Part shown: positions 43,984 through 52,573 of the stretch, in pieces
Layout: every line of letters begins with the position of its first letter
How positions within the stretch are numbered: position 1 is the stretch's first letter
Origin: Methylophilus rhizosphaerae
GTDB lineage: Bacteria; Pseudomonadota; Gammaproteobacteria; Burkholderiales; Methylophilaceae
Assembly (NCBI RefSeq): GCF_900100975.1
Contig: NZ_FNFX01000003.1
Span: 124,001 to 188,000, forward strand
Reading direction: 5' to 3'
DNA: 64,000 bases
The notes under the pieces: model-generated
Told to the model about the DNA's origin: nothing
The model's input: only the letters and a program-made list of their open reading frames with translations
Database searches by the model: none
Program-made: the position numbers and the translations under genes

Positions 43984-44676
43984 ATGTCCGCATCCGAACG
44001 TACGGCCGCACAAGCGAAGACCGATCACATCGCCAAGATGGGTGAAGAGATTGGTACAATCTACAGCGCACTTTGGCAAGAAGTAGCCTGGATCCACAAG
44101 AAGTGGGCTCAGTATGTAGCGTTGTTCGGCACCAACCCTGAGCGCATAAACCTCTTGAATCAGGCTGCGCCCTCAATGATTCGCACGGTTCAAGATACTC
44201 TCTGGGAGGATGTGCTTCTTCATCTAGCTCGGCTGACCGATCCACCAAAGTCTATGGGCAAGGCAAACCTCAGTGTGCGCCAGCTTGCTGCACTGCTGGC
44301 CAGCTCCCCCATCGGTACGAAAGTCGAGTCTCTCACCGCCACTACCCTTGCTGCTTGTGAGTTCGCACGAGATTGGCGCAACAGGAGGCTTGCCCATCGT
44401 GATCTCGATCTTGCGCTTGGCCAAAGTGTTCAGCCACTTGCTCCTGCATCTCGCGCAGTTGTCAAGGCTTCATTAGCCTCTCTGGAAGAATTGCTGAATG
44501 CAGTATCTCTGTACTACCTGGATTCAACAACCTTCTTCGACCTCGGCCCAGGCGGAGAAGATGCCGTCTCTCTCTTGTATCTGTTACGCGATGGACTTCG
44601 GTTCAGAGACGATCGCATTGCGCGCATCAAGCGTGGAGAGCACAGGCCAGATGATTTCGAACGTGAGGCTTTGTAG
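43984..44676 (+). CDS. AbiU2-like HEPN protein in a cassette-like context
   Basis: A 230-residue protein from ATG 43984. The central motif EFARDWRNRRLAHRDLDLA has the Arg-x5-His spacing of the AbiU2-type HEPN family. The N-terminal half is helical (GEEIGTIYSALWQEVAWIHK). The gene is markedly more GC-rich than its neighbours, and it begins just behind an attC-like site, so it looks like a captured integron cassette. No attC-like site was found after its stop. AbiU2-like genes are often found in cassettes; function is probably RNase-type toxin or defence, by inference. Confidence 0.65.
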   Translation: MSASERTAAQAKTDHIAKMGEEIGTIYSALWQEVAWIHKKWAQYVALFGTNPERINLLNQAAPSMIRTVQDTLWEDVLLHLARLTDPPKSMGKANLSVRQLAALLASSPIGTKVESLTATTLAACEFARDWRNRRLAHRDLDLALGQSVQPLAPASRAVVKASLASLEELLNAVSLYYLDSTTFFDLGPGGEDAVSLLYLLRDGLRFRDDRIARIKRGEHRPDDFEREAL

Positions 44677-44887
44677 CCGAATGGGCGCTAAACCATCTCA
44701 AGTAGGACGCGCAAAATTTGCCCCTTTCTTCAAGCGTAAGATGTTTGATGTCATTACTCAGGCACAATCGTACAGAGATACAACAAAAGTTCAACGCTAT
44801 AGTCAGGTGACACATCTATTTAGTTGCATAACGTAATTTAAGTATATGTATTGTTGCGTAATGGTAAGCATAGTGCCTCAACAATGT

Positions 44888-44935
44888 GGACTCATAATCC
44901 GTTGGTGCTGTGTTCGACTCACAGAGGGGCCACCA
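44888..44935. repeat. attR: second copy of the 48-bp tRNA-Ile repeat
   Basis: It is identical to 20275-20322 (anticodon stem to CCA) and marks the right end of element 1. The sequence before 44888 differs from the tRNA, so this is a 3' fragment, not a functional tRNA. Confidence 0.93.
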
Positions 44936-44943
44936 TTTACAGA

Positions 44944-44974
44944 GACTCAAGGTTAACGCCTTGGGTCTTTTTTG
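44944..44974 (+). terminator. Terminator behind attR (original tRNA-Ile terminator)
   Basis: The stem GACTCAAGG/CCTTGGGTC with loop TTAACG and six T lies nine bases after attR. It was probably the terminator of tRNA-Ile before element 1 inserted. Confidence 0.85.
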
Positions 44975-44987
44975 TTTGGGATATGAA

Positions 44988-45042
44988 GGTAGGCGGACTT
45001 TTAATCCGTTTGTCGTGGGTTCGATCCCCGCACACCCTACCA
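44988..45042 (+). pseudogene. Truncated tRNA-Lys(TTT), 3' part only
   Basis: From the D-loop (GGTAGGCGG) through anticodon loop CTTTTAA (anticodon TTT), T-arm GTGGG-TTCGATC-CCCGC, to encoded CCA. The 5' acceptor strand that should pair with ACACCCT (AGGGTGT) is absent upstream, so it cannot be a functional tRNA. It may be an att remnant of another element or the product of a deletion. Confidence 0.85.
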
Positions 45043-45053
45043 AAACACAAAAG

Positions 45054-45083
45054 ACGGCTTGCAGAAATGTGAGCCGTTTTTCT
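45054..45083 (+). terminator. Terminator after the tRNA-Lys remnant
   Basis: The stem ACGGCT/AGCCGT with a 12-base loop is followed by TTTTTCTTTTC. This is the usual arrangement after a tRNA. Confidence 0.7.
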
Positions 45084-45087
45084 TTTC

Positions 45088-45633
45088 TCAATGCTCTACT
45101 GAGAACTTAACTTGGCGAGTGAGTTTTTTAGTCAGTTTTTTGATTTTTGTTGTTTCAGTAATCAATTCCTCAGTTTTACCAAGATACCAATCACGTATTT
45201 TCTTTAGTGCTTCCACACCTTGTTCCAATGCACGTATGTCCGCAATCCCATCAACATGATTCAATCCAACTTTAGACCTTAAAGAGCCTTTACTTCTCAT
45301 CCAGACAATTTTCCTTTTTCCACTTACATACCAAAAAGAATGTACAACTGAATTCCTAAATTCTTCAGCGGCCACCAAAGAATTTTTGACCGCTTTGATA
45401 TTCATTTCAGGCCAATTTTTCCATCGCCGAGTCGGATAAATTTCACAAAAGAAATCAACTTTCTGTTTGAAACTCATAGCAGCAGAAATCCGATGCACAT
45501 CTTTATCTTCTTTGAGCAGTAAAAGCTTACCAATGAAATAAGCAAGGTCGTTTTCAATAAACTGAAAGCTGATAACTGTCCCTCCAATAGCAATTTTTAA
45601 TTTATCTGTTTTAATTAATTCATCGTTGCACAT
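45088..45633 (-). CDS. HEPN-like protein of unknown function
   Basis: A 181-residue mostly helical protein. It has EEFRNSVVHSFWYVSGKRK, in which RNSVVH is an Arg-x4-His HEPN-type motif near residue 93. The basic C-terminal end is Lys/Thr-rich (TETTKIKKLTKKLTRQVKF). It is first in region 2 and converges towards the tRNA-Lys remnant. I do not recognise the family, and a defence or toxin role is inferred from motif and position only. Confidence 0.55.
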   Translation of the reverse strand: MCNDELIKTDKLKIAIGGTVISFQFIENDLAYFIGKLLLLKEDKDVHRISAAMSFKQKVDFFCEIYPTRRWKNWPEMNIKAVKNSLVAAEEFRNSVVHSFWYVSGKRKIVWMRSKGSLRSKVGLNHVDGIADIRALEQGVEALKKIRDWYLGKTEELITETTKIKKLTKKLTRQVKFSVEH

Positions 45634-45839
45634 TCAGTCACCTAAGCATTCATCATAACTTTTCTAGTTTAAGTATTTGAACACAGCTTTTCAGTTTTCA
45701 GAATTTAACTATTTTCAAGTAGGTGTAGTTTTGCAGCTTTTCAGAATTCCGGCATTTCAGGATTTTTTAGCCGGTTGGCCCGTCAGTATTTCCCCAAAAC
45801 TCGCTCACTGTCGCTCCAAAGCGGTCTCATAGTCTCACA

Positions 45840-45955
45840 CCTTGAGCCATAGGCAAGCAATCAGAGGCTGGCGTTTTGGCGCCGGTAATCCCGGTGGTAA
45901 TAGTTGGCCGTTATGTTGGCTTGGCGTTGGAGTTTGAAGTTGTCCGGGCGGGAGC
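45840..45955 (+). repeat. Left copy of diverged ~110-bp direct repeat flanking the SPARSA block
   Basis: Closely related to 51780-51895. Shared cores are TTGAGCCATAG, CAAGCAATCAG, GGTAATCCCGG and the 20-bp identity CCGTTATGTTGGCTTGGCGT. The similarity extends weakly up to about 45735 (TTTTCAGAATTCCG against TTTTCAGCATTCCG). The gene-free interval 45634-45958 consists mostly of this repeat, GC-richer than the genes beside it. Confidence 0.85.
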
Positions 45956-45958
45956 AAG

Positions 45959-47242
45959 TTAAATTGGGTCATTTGCTCGAATTATTTTCTTACCCATAAA
46001 TTCCTGATAATGACTCAAAACTGATTGGTCAAATTGGATTTCACCACTCTCAGTGATAACCATTAATCGATTATCGTAAAGTGCATGAAGATCTTTTCTT
46101 AGTAGATATCCATCGTTGGAGGTGTTGTGGCCCAATCTCCAGTCTCTATCTTGTTTATGTGCTGCATCAAGAGCCTTTACTACATCGCACCCGCTCACAA
46201 CACATTTACCATTACATGCTAAAAATACTCTTCGTCTAAAAGCTGCCTGGTCTGGTCGCGCTTCTACAGTGACGAATCTTGCAGCTTTAATTTCAATTTC
46301 ATTTGTCTCTGCCTCATTGTTCGAAGGCTCTTCAAAATTTTCCCTCCAATAGCTGTAAAGAGCCTTCCTTTCTGATTCATCATCAGAAACACCAAATTCT
46401 TTCGCAAAACCTGAAGAACATAACCCTGTTTCTTTACTAACAATCAATGCAGTAATTATCGGTTCATTCATTTCTGCAGCTTGATGACCTAAGAAATCCA
46501 TTGCGTGCCTTAATGAAAAACGATCTACACCAAAAACTTCTCTCATTTGACTGTAGGTCACCACGCTTTGTTGTTTGGCAATTTTAATTAACCAATTTCT
46601 CATTGACGGTAGTTTTTCTTTATAAGAAATTTTGTCTTTTTTGTTTGTTTGAGATTCCTTCTTTTTTATCAAAGCAACAATTTGTGCTTTAACCTTAGTC
46701 CCTACATTTCCGGCAGGTTTTAAACCAGTGATCCAGGGTTTATTCATTTCATCTAGGACAGCAGATATATTTTGCATGCGATATTCAATCGACTTTACAG
46801 AGCGGCCCAATTTTTCAGCCACGCGCCTGTAAAAAGACAATTTGGAATATGGTAGCTGCGCTGCTTCAAGATTAATCATTTCGATGTATGCGTCTAAGGC
46901 TGTACTGAGTTCATATTTATTCCAACTAAATAAATTTTCTTCCTCATCAATTTTGGAAAGAAAAGGTTTTCCATCAATGCTTGGATTGAATAATCTAAAC
47001 CTACTCTTATCAATTTGGTATAAAACATCCTCATCTGACTTTGGATTGTGATGCAGCCGACTTGGTGCGTTGATACTGAAGCGAACGAGATGAGCAGAAA
47101 TAGTACCTGCTTTGATCTTCGGGTATCTAATCTTGAACCAAGCTAATGCTTCTTCTCTGTCAAATGAATCTCTAAGAGTAGGAGCGAGGTCAGCTATCAT
47201 CTCTTTGATTAATACCCTAACAGGCTTTGCGTAGATAGCCAT
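45959..47242 (-). CDS. HNH endonuclease-domain protein
   Basis: A 427-residue protein. The C-terminal 100 residues hold an HNH domain: ACNGKCVVSGCDVVKALDAA, then HKQDRDWRLGHNTSNDGYLL and RKDLHALYDNRLM. The N-terminal part has a helical region (VRVLIKEMIADLAPTLRDSF and EALAWFKIRYPKIKAGTISA) like that found ahead of some restriction-type HNH genes. It might be a restriction nuclease. It lies divergent from the FRG gene (292-bp gap) inside the repeat-flanked block. Its relation to SPARSA is unknown. Confidence 0.75.
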   Translation of the reverse strand: MAIYAKPVRVLIKEMIADLAPTLRDSFDREEALAWFKIRYPKIKAGTISAHLVRFSINAPSRLHHNPKSDEDVLYQIDKSRFRLFNPSIDGKPFLSKIDEEENLFSWNKYELSTALDAYIEMINLEAAQLPYSKLSFYRRVAEKLGRSVKSIEYRMQNISAVLDEMNKPWITGLKPAGNVGTKVKAQIVALIKKKESQTNKKDKISYKEKLPSMRNWLIKIAKQQSVVTYSQMREVFGVDRFSLRHAMDFLGHQAAEMNEPIITALIVSKETGLCSSGFAKEFGVSDDESERKALYSYWRENFEEPSNNEAETNEIEIKAARFVTVEARPDQAAFRRRVFLACNGKCVVSGCDVVKALDAAHKQDRDWRLGHNTSNDGYLLRKDLHALYDNRLMVITESGEIQFDQSVLSHYQEFMGKKIIRANDPI

Positions 47243-47534
47243 ATATGTGCTTTCTTATTTTGATACTTCGATTCAGGTATGTAACACTTTGAATATCAGG
47301 AGCATAAAGGTTTTCGGTTCCCTATTACTAAAGATAAGCGTAGTTTCTTATGGCTAATACTGAATCTGCAATTAAGCCATATATGAACAATATTGGAACG
47401 AGTTATAGCAGGGTAAAAAGTCGTGATCAGTAAATTCAGGTTTTAGAGTTTTACATTGAAGTGCTTATACTCCTGTTTAGCAATATTGAGATCAAAAGCA
47501 ATAAACCCTAAACTATCTAAAAAGATAATTCTAA

Positions 47535-48419
47535 ATGTCGCCTAAAATTGTTAAATGTACTTGCGCCTTTGATTTCTTTCAAAAGGTGGAAAAGATGAGC
47601 CAACGAAATTGGATTTATAGGGGGCATTCTAAATACAATGTTGATCCTGGGCATGTGGATGACTGGAAACTTCAATCAAGTTTGCATAGGTTTTTAAAAG
47701 ATCACAGAGGAAATATTCTAAAAACATCAAGCTGGTACCCTCGAGAAAAAGCACTATTAAATCGATTCTCTGGTTCTGCTCATATTCATTTAGCTCACAT
47801 ACCAGCAAAAACTGATCGTCTTCAATGGCTGGCGTTAATGCAACATTATGGAAGTCCAACTAGATTACTAGACTTCACATTTAATCCTGCTGCGGCTTTA
47901 TTCTTTGCTATACGAGAAGCAAAACCTAACTCAGGTCCTTTCAGTATTCACTCGTTGCATCTTGATACTGTTCGACAATGTTCGAGAGAGGCAAGAGGGA
48001 AGTTAAAGAAATATAAGGGGAAAACAGTACCTCTTAATCCCAGTCTTGACGAGTATGGCATTGGTGCCAAAGCATCTGAAATTGATTTTGTAGGGTTTAT
48101 TGATGGTTCTTTGCTCAATCCTAGACAAGAGGCCCAAGACGGTCTATTTATGGTGCCAAGCAAGATCGATCTGGATGTCGAAGAGTGGCTAAGCGAGAAT
48201 TTACCAACAACTAATAAACTACTAGTTTATAAATCACCTTGGGTTGAGTTTGTGTTTGAAAATAAGAATGATGACTACTACAAGATAGTTAAACAACTGG
48301 TAATCGTTGGGATGACAGCGAAAAAACTTTTTCCAGGTCTCGAAGGTATCAGTGAAGCTACTAAGTTTGCTTGGTTAGATGTTGCAAAAAATTTAGAACC
48401 ATATGAACTGAATAATTAA
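47535..48419 (+). CDS. FRG-domain protein
   Basis: A 294-residue protein of the FRG family. The namesake motif appears as NWIYRGHSKYN (F/Y-R-G) near residue 24. The second conserved stretch is LMQHYGSPTRLLDFTFNPAA near residue 97, followed by ALFFAIREA. FRG proteins are frequent in phage-defence neighbourhoods, but their biochemical action is not known to me. It ends 45 bases before the SIR2-APAZ gene in the same direction, so it could be co-transcribed with SPARSA. Confidence 0.8.
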   Translation: MSPKIVKCTCAFDFFQKVEKMSQRNWIYRGHSKYNVDPGHVDDWKLQSSLHRFLKDHRGNILKTSSWYPREKALLNRFSGSAHIHLAHIPAKTDRLQWLALMQHYGSPTRLLDFTFNPAAALFFAIREAKPNSGPFSIHSLHLDTVRQCSREARGKLKKYKGKTVPLNPSLDEYGIGAKASEIDFVGFIDGSLLNPRQEAQDGLFMVPSKIDLDVEEWLSENLPTTNKLLVYKSPWVEFVFENKNDDYYKIVKQLVIVGMTAKKLFPGLEGISEATKFAWLDVAKNLEPYELNN

Positions 48420-48463
48420 ATTTAAAACATATACAGCGCAACAATCAATTAAGGGGGCTAGTA

Positions 48464-50230
48464 GTGGATCAGGGACAACTGACTGGAGTATTCTGTGAGC
48501 GTCCTCAGAACTTTGCATGGTTTCTCGGAGCGGGTTCATCCAGAACCTCTGGATTGCCAACAGCCATGGATATCATATGGGACTTAAAGCGTCGGTATTA
48601 CTGCAGTGAAGAAAACGAGGACATATCAAGGCAGGAAGTACAGATCGAAGGCATTCGGACGCGTATTCAACAATATATGATATCCAAAGGATTCCCGGAA
48701 GAGTGGGCACCTGAAGAATACACTTCTTATTTTGAGAAAATATTTGGTACAGATAAAGAGCGTCAACGGCGCTACCTTAGCGGAATCCTAGCAGAAGATA
48801 AGGCAACTCTATCAGTTGGAAACAGAGTACTAGGGGCATTTCTCTCCTCTGAGCTCACTCGAGTAGTGTTCACTACGAATTTCGACAGTATTGTCGAAAA
48901 AAGCGTCGCTGAAGTCAGTGGAAACTCAATTTCTGCATACCATTTGGAGGGTGCACACTCCGCAGTACAGGCACTGAATAACGAAGAGTATCCAATTTAT
49001 TGCAAGCTCCACGGTGATTTTAGGTATGACAGTATAAAAAATCTTACAGAGGATTTATCAAACCAAAACCATGACCTCTCGGAATGTATGAAGGTAGCGA
49101 GTAGTCGTTTCGGTTTTATAGTCGCCGGCTACAGCGGAAGAGATGCCAGTATCATTGCTTTATTTAAAGAAGCATTAGAAGGGCATAACCCTTTTCCGCA
49201 TGGCCTCTATTGGACTGGAATTAAAGGCTCCAGGGCTCCATCCGTAGTGAAAGAGCTGATTGAATTTGCACTGAGCAAAGGAGTGAAGGCCGCATATGTT
49301 GAGGTCGAAACTTTTGACTCCCTTATGCTTCGTCTTTGGCGTAATACACCGAACAAAAAACACGGGCTGGATGAGAAAGTCCGAAAATTTGAGGTAACTG
49401 AGGTATCCATTCCATTAGGAAACCCAGGTGGAGGAAAGCCACTTCTTAGACTTAATGCACTACCACTAACTGAGATTCCGACAACATGCAATAGCCTAAC
49501 TTTCGACTCACCAAAGCAATGGTCGGATTTAAAAGATGCTCAACGAAAAGCAGAAGGGCGATTGCTATTAACTAAAGCAGAAAAGGTTTTGTGCTGGGGA
49601 ACAGAGTCGGATATTCGGGCAAACTTTCAAGATGTCAGAGCTATTGAGCCATTTGATTTCAATGCACTATTGGAAAATCTAGAGGATAATTTATACATCA
49701 AAGGAATAATTGAAGAGGCATTAAGCAAAGCGATTGTTAACGGTAAACCTCTCATCTCAAGGACGAATAAACAAAATTCATTTGTTATCGTAGACACATA
49801 TACTGAAGATCAATCTGTATTTAATGAGTTGAAAAATGTTGTAGGGCAGGTTTATGGAAAAATCCCTGGTTTGCAAACGAAAATAGATCAATTCCACGAT
49901 ACGTCCGAACCAGTTTTTTGGGCAGAGGCGTTACGCGTGTCCTTTGAGAGAAAGGAAAACAGGAATTGGCTTCTTATCGACCCAGATATTTGGATTTGGC
50001 CAAGCCGAGCAAGGCACTTGGCGGTGGATTTTCTGGATCAGCGGCGTAGCGACCGATACAATAAAAAATACAATGAAATCCTTAATGCATGGACTCATCT
50101 TATTCTCGGCACAGACGCTAAAAATATATCAGTATCATTTTCCGCATTCATGTCTGGCGAAAAAGCCGAGAATCCGTCATTTTCTATTAACACAAGAACC
50201 GGATTTTCACAGAGAGCTCTATCCAAATGA
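48464..50230 (+). CDS. SIR2-APAZ effector of short Argonaute system (SPARSA)
   Basis: A 588-residue protein. The N-terminal SIR2 domain has [32 protein letters not shown], the catalytic His region [11 protein letters not shown] and [10 protein letters not shown]. From about residue 300 on, an APAZ-type domain resembling Argonaute N/L1/L2 regions is expected. In SPARSA systems the SIR2 part destroys NAD when the Argonaute finds invading DNA. The start is GTG 48464 with a strong AAGGGGG site. The stop overlaps the Argonaute gene by four bases (ATGA). Confidence 0.9.
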   Translation: MDQGQLTGVFCERPQNFAWFLGAGSSRTSGLPTAMDIIWDLKRRYYCSEENEDISRQEVQIEGIRTRIQQYMISKGFPEEWAPEEYTSYFEKIFGTDKERQRRYLSGILAEDKATLSVGNRVLGAFLSSELTRVVFTTNFDSIVEKSVAEVSGNSISAYHLEGAHSAVQALNNEEYPIYCKLHGDFRYDSIKNLTEDLSNQNHDLSECMKVASSRFGFIVAGYSGRDASIIALFKEALEGHNPFPHGLYWTGIKGSRAPSVVKELIEFALSKGVKAAYVEVETFDSLMLRLWRNTPNKKHGLDEKVRKFEVTEVSIPLGNPGGGKPLLRLNALPLTEIPTTCNSLTFDSPKQWSDLKDAQRKAEGRLLLTKAEKVLCWGTESDIRANFQDVRAIEPFDFNALLENLEDNLYIKGIIEEALSKAIVNGKPLISRTNKQNSFVIVDTYTEDQSVFNELKNVVGQVYGKIPGLQTKIDQFHDTSEPVFWAEALRVSFERKENRNWLLIDPDIWIWPSRARHLAVDFLDQRRSDRYNKKYNEILNAWTHLILGTDAKNISVSFSAFMSGEKAENPSFSINTRTGFSQRALSK

Positions 50231-51639
50231 GTGCAAACTTTAGCGAATTATCAGGTTACACAGCATTACCCGAACCGGATTTACTCTTTGCAGGGAACGG
50301 AAAACATAAACACCCTCTGTTGGGATTGATTCAGCATGGTCCGTTCGGCCTAAAATATGGCATGCCAAGCAAGTTGCGTCTAGCGCTTGTGGAACCCCGC
50401 TTAGGTATTGGAAAGTTGCTTTCCTTGGTCGAAGAGTTGAAGGGTAAGGCTCAGCCCAAAGAAGCAAAAAATTATTATCCAAATTATCCTGGATTTTCCG
50501 ATATATTCAGAATACCTATTGCTGAGATTGACAGCCGCCTTAAGCTTACATTCCCAGATAGCTTAGAAGCTCATGCCCGTATTGGTGCGAAACTTGAGCT
50601 GGCGAAAGAATTACTTCAGTGTCTAAGTCAACTTAAACAGATGCGTAGTGATTTTGACGTTGCGCTTTTATATCTTCCCGAGCATTGGGCTGCATGCTTT
50701 GAGGGAGAAAATTTTGATTTTCATGATTTCTTAAAAGCATTCTGCGCACCGTCAAATATACCTATTCAAATAATCCGACAAGCAAGTCTTGATCGAAAGT
50801 GCCGAGCAAATGTTTTATGGGGATTGAGTGTGGCTTTGTACGCGAAAGCCAACGGAGTTCCTTGGAAGCTTGCTGGGCTACGGCCAGATGAAGCATATAT
50901 TGGAATCAGCTATGCGATAAAGACCGATCAAGCAGGAAACGAATATTCGACTTGTTGCAGCCAGCTTTTTGATCCTGATGGAACAGGGTTTCAGTTTGTT
51001 GCTTACGATGCAACGGAGTATACGAAGGACGCTCGCAAGAATCCTTATTTATCTTATTACGAAATGCAATCTGTACTCTCTCGTAGTTTAGAGATTTATC
51101 AGAGAGGACATTTTGGGCGTACTCCCAGAAAAATAACAATTCATAAAAATACTGAATTTAAGGAAGAGGAAATTCTGGGCGCATTAGATAGCTTTCGAGA
51201 TGGAACAGAAGTCGAATTGGTACAAATTGTGAAAGCAACGGACTGGAAAGGTATTAGGTTCGATAATAATTCACCACCAAATGCCTATAACTACCCTACG
51301 GCCCGAGGAACATACATACCACTATCGCAAAATGAAGCCTTACTTTGGACACAAGGAAGCGTGCAAGGAGTCCATGTTGAAAGCCCATCATACAATGTTT
51401 ATAAAGAGGGGGCGCTTAAGCCGACACCGTCTCCCGTTTTATTACGTCGTTTTACCGGTACTGGTGGTTGGCATGAGACTTGTGCAGGCATTATTGGACT
51501 AACTAAAATGGATTGGAACAACAATACACTTTACAAAAAACTCCCTGTCACGCTTGTTTATTCAAAAGCGTTCGCACAAATAATCCAACAAAACCCAGAT
51601 ATGATTGATAGCGTATATGATTTCCGCAATTTCATGTAA
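50227..51639 (+). CDS. Short prokaryotic Argonaute (MID-PIWI)
   Basis: A 470-residue short pAgo. It has a MID part (about residues 130-220) with [20 protein letters not shown] and [16 protein letters not shown]. The PIWI part follows with [20 protein letters not shown] and [14 protein letters not shown], then [19 protein letters not shown]. It ends at VYDFRNFM. Short pAgos are catalytically inactive and use a small guide to sense target nucleic acid, here with SIR2-APAZ. The two genes overlap and are co-translated. Confidence 0.92.
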   Translation: MSANFSELSGYTALPEPDLLFAGNGKHKHPLLGLIQHGPFGLKYGMPSKLRLALVEPRLGIGKLLSLVEELKGKAQPKEAKNYYPNYPGFSDIFRIPIAEIDSRLKLTFPDSLEAHARIGAKLELAKELLQCLSQLKQMRSDFDVALLYLPEHWAACFEGENFDFHDFLKAFCAPSNIPIQIIRQASLDRKCRANVLWGLSVALYAKANGVPWKLAGLRPDEAYIGISYAIKTDQAGNEYSTCCSQLFDPDGTGFQFVAYDATEYTKDARKNPYLSYYEMQSVLSRSLEIYQRGHFGRTPRKITIHKNTEFKEEEILGALDSFRDGTEVELVQIVKATDWKGIRFDNNSPPNAYNYPTARGTYIPLSQNEALLWTQGSVQGVHVESPSYNVYKEGALKPTPSPVLLRRFTGTGGWHETCAGIIGLTKMDWNNNTLYKKLPVTLVYSKAFAQIIQQNPDMIDSVYDFRNFM

Positions 51640-51779
51640 AGCTTTCTTGCCTGGAATCGTCGCATTCCAAGTTTCAGTTTTTCAGCATTCCGCTACTTTT
51701 TCGGTTTTTCAACTTCTCACCCTCACGCCAACACCGAAACTCACCCACTCGCAGCACCAAATCCTGTCCTCGGTTGCAC

Positions 51780-51895
51780 GCTTTGAGCCATAGCCAAGCA
51801 ATCAGCGGCTGGTTGATACGAGGTAATCCCGGCGGTGATCGTGGGCCGTTATGTTGGCTTGGCGTGGGAGTCGGAGCTTGTCCAGGCAGGGAACT
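51780..51895 (+). repeat. Right copy of diverged ~110-bp direct repeat
   Basis: This copy matches 45840-45955 in the same orientation. The pair encloses the HNH, FRG, SIR2-APAZ and Argonaute genes (about 5.9 kb). Within the 487-bp gap 51640-52126 the rest is an XRE fragment. Confidence 0.85.
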
Positions 51896-51938
51896 GTAAT
51901 TCTTATTATTCAGAAATTATTAATTGAAGGAGACTAAA

Positions 51939-52115
51939 TCAAATCTCGCAACTAATCAGTAAGTCACTAAGTTTTATCTCTAAAGCATCTGCAATCTTCA
52001 GCAGATTAATCACCGCGACATTATGCTCGCCACGTTTTACACCACCGATGTAAGACCTATCAATGTTGGCCTTATCTGCCAGCGCTTCTTGAGAACAATT
52101 TTTGGTAGCCTCGCG
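51939..52115 (-). pseudogene. XRE-family regulator, N-terminally truncated
   Basis: A 58-codon frame reads KREATKNCSQEALADKANID, RSYIGGVKRGEHNVAVINLL and ends LKIADALEIKLSDLLISCEI. It is a clear Cro/C1-type helix-turn-helix, but a stop codon lies two codons before the first Lys and no start is available, so the first helix is lost. It is probably a remnant next to the intact XRE gene. Confidence 0.7.
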
Positions 52116-52126
52116 CTTGAGTCAAG

Positions 52127-52444
52127 TTATTTCGAGTCTTCGAGTTGTTTTTGCAACTCGACAATAAATTTTGATTTAGCAGTGCTATTTAAAGTGTTGA
52201 TGATTGCTAGAGGCTCTTTAAGCTCATCTTCGACTATGAACCATGCTGGAGGCTTCTTAAGTGCTAATGCTAGCTTAAAAAGCATGGATATTGGTGGGGT
52301 ATGCCTCGCATTCTCATACTGGCTCATGCGGACTTTAGCTGTGGCCTCATCAATGCCAGCAAGTACGCCTACGGCTTCAAGAGTCAATCCTAGCTCTTCC
52401 CGAGCTTCTCTCAAACGCTTAGCGATTACTTGTTCTGGTTTCAT
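52127..52444 (-). CDS. XRE-family transcriptional regulator
   Basis: A 105-residue repressor with a Cro/C1-type helix-turn-helix in residues 7-65: IAKRLREAREELGLTLEAVG, VLAGIDEATAKVRMSQYENA and PPISMLFKLALALKKPPAWF. The C-terminal tail (residues 70-105) is Lys/Leu-rich. It lies divergent from the membrane gene at 52574 and right behind the truncated XRE remnant. Possible regulator of the following island genes. Confidence 0.85.
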   Translation of the reverse strand: MKPEQVIAKRLREAREELGLTLEAVGVLAGIDEATAKVRMSQYENARHTPPISMLFKLALALKKPPAWFIVEDELKEPLAIINTLNSTAKSKFIVELQKQLEDSK

Positions 52445-52573
52445 TCTAACTCTGTTTTGGGTGAGTTAGTTTTCTACACTGTTGGCCTATTAATTTCGTT
52501 AAGTTATACTTAACTTTAAGTTTTAAGGCTTATATTAAAGATAGAGCCCTACCTAAAAAGAAAGGAAAAATAA

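Noticed and set aside
43860-44676. A full integron
   Set aside because: Only one attC-like site is seen; there is no integrase gene of the IntI type, no attI and no further cassette.
44816-45091. A 91-codon frame on the minus strand over attR and tRNA-Lys remnant
   Set aside because: It is antisense to tRNA sequence and terminators and matches well-known spurious translations of tRNA genes.
50227-51639. Long, catalytically active Argonaute
   Set aside because: At 470 residues it has only MID and PIWI-like parts and lacks N and PAZ; the APAZ partner is the upstream protein.
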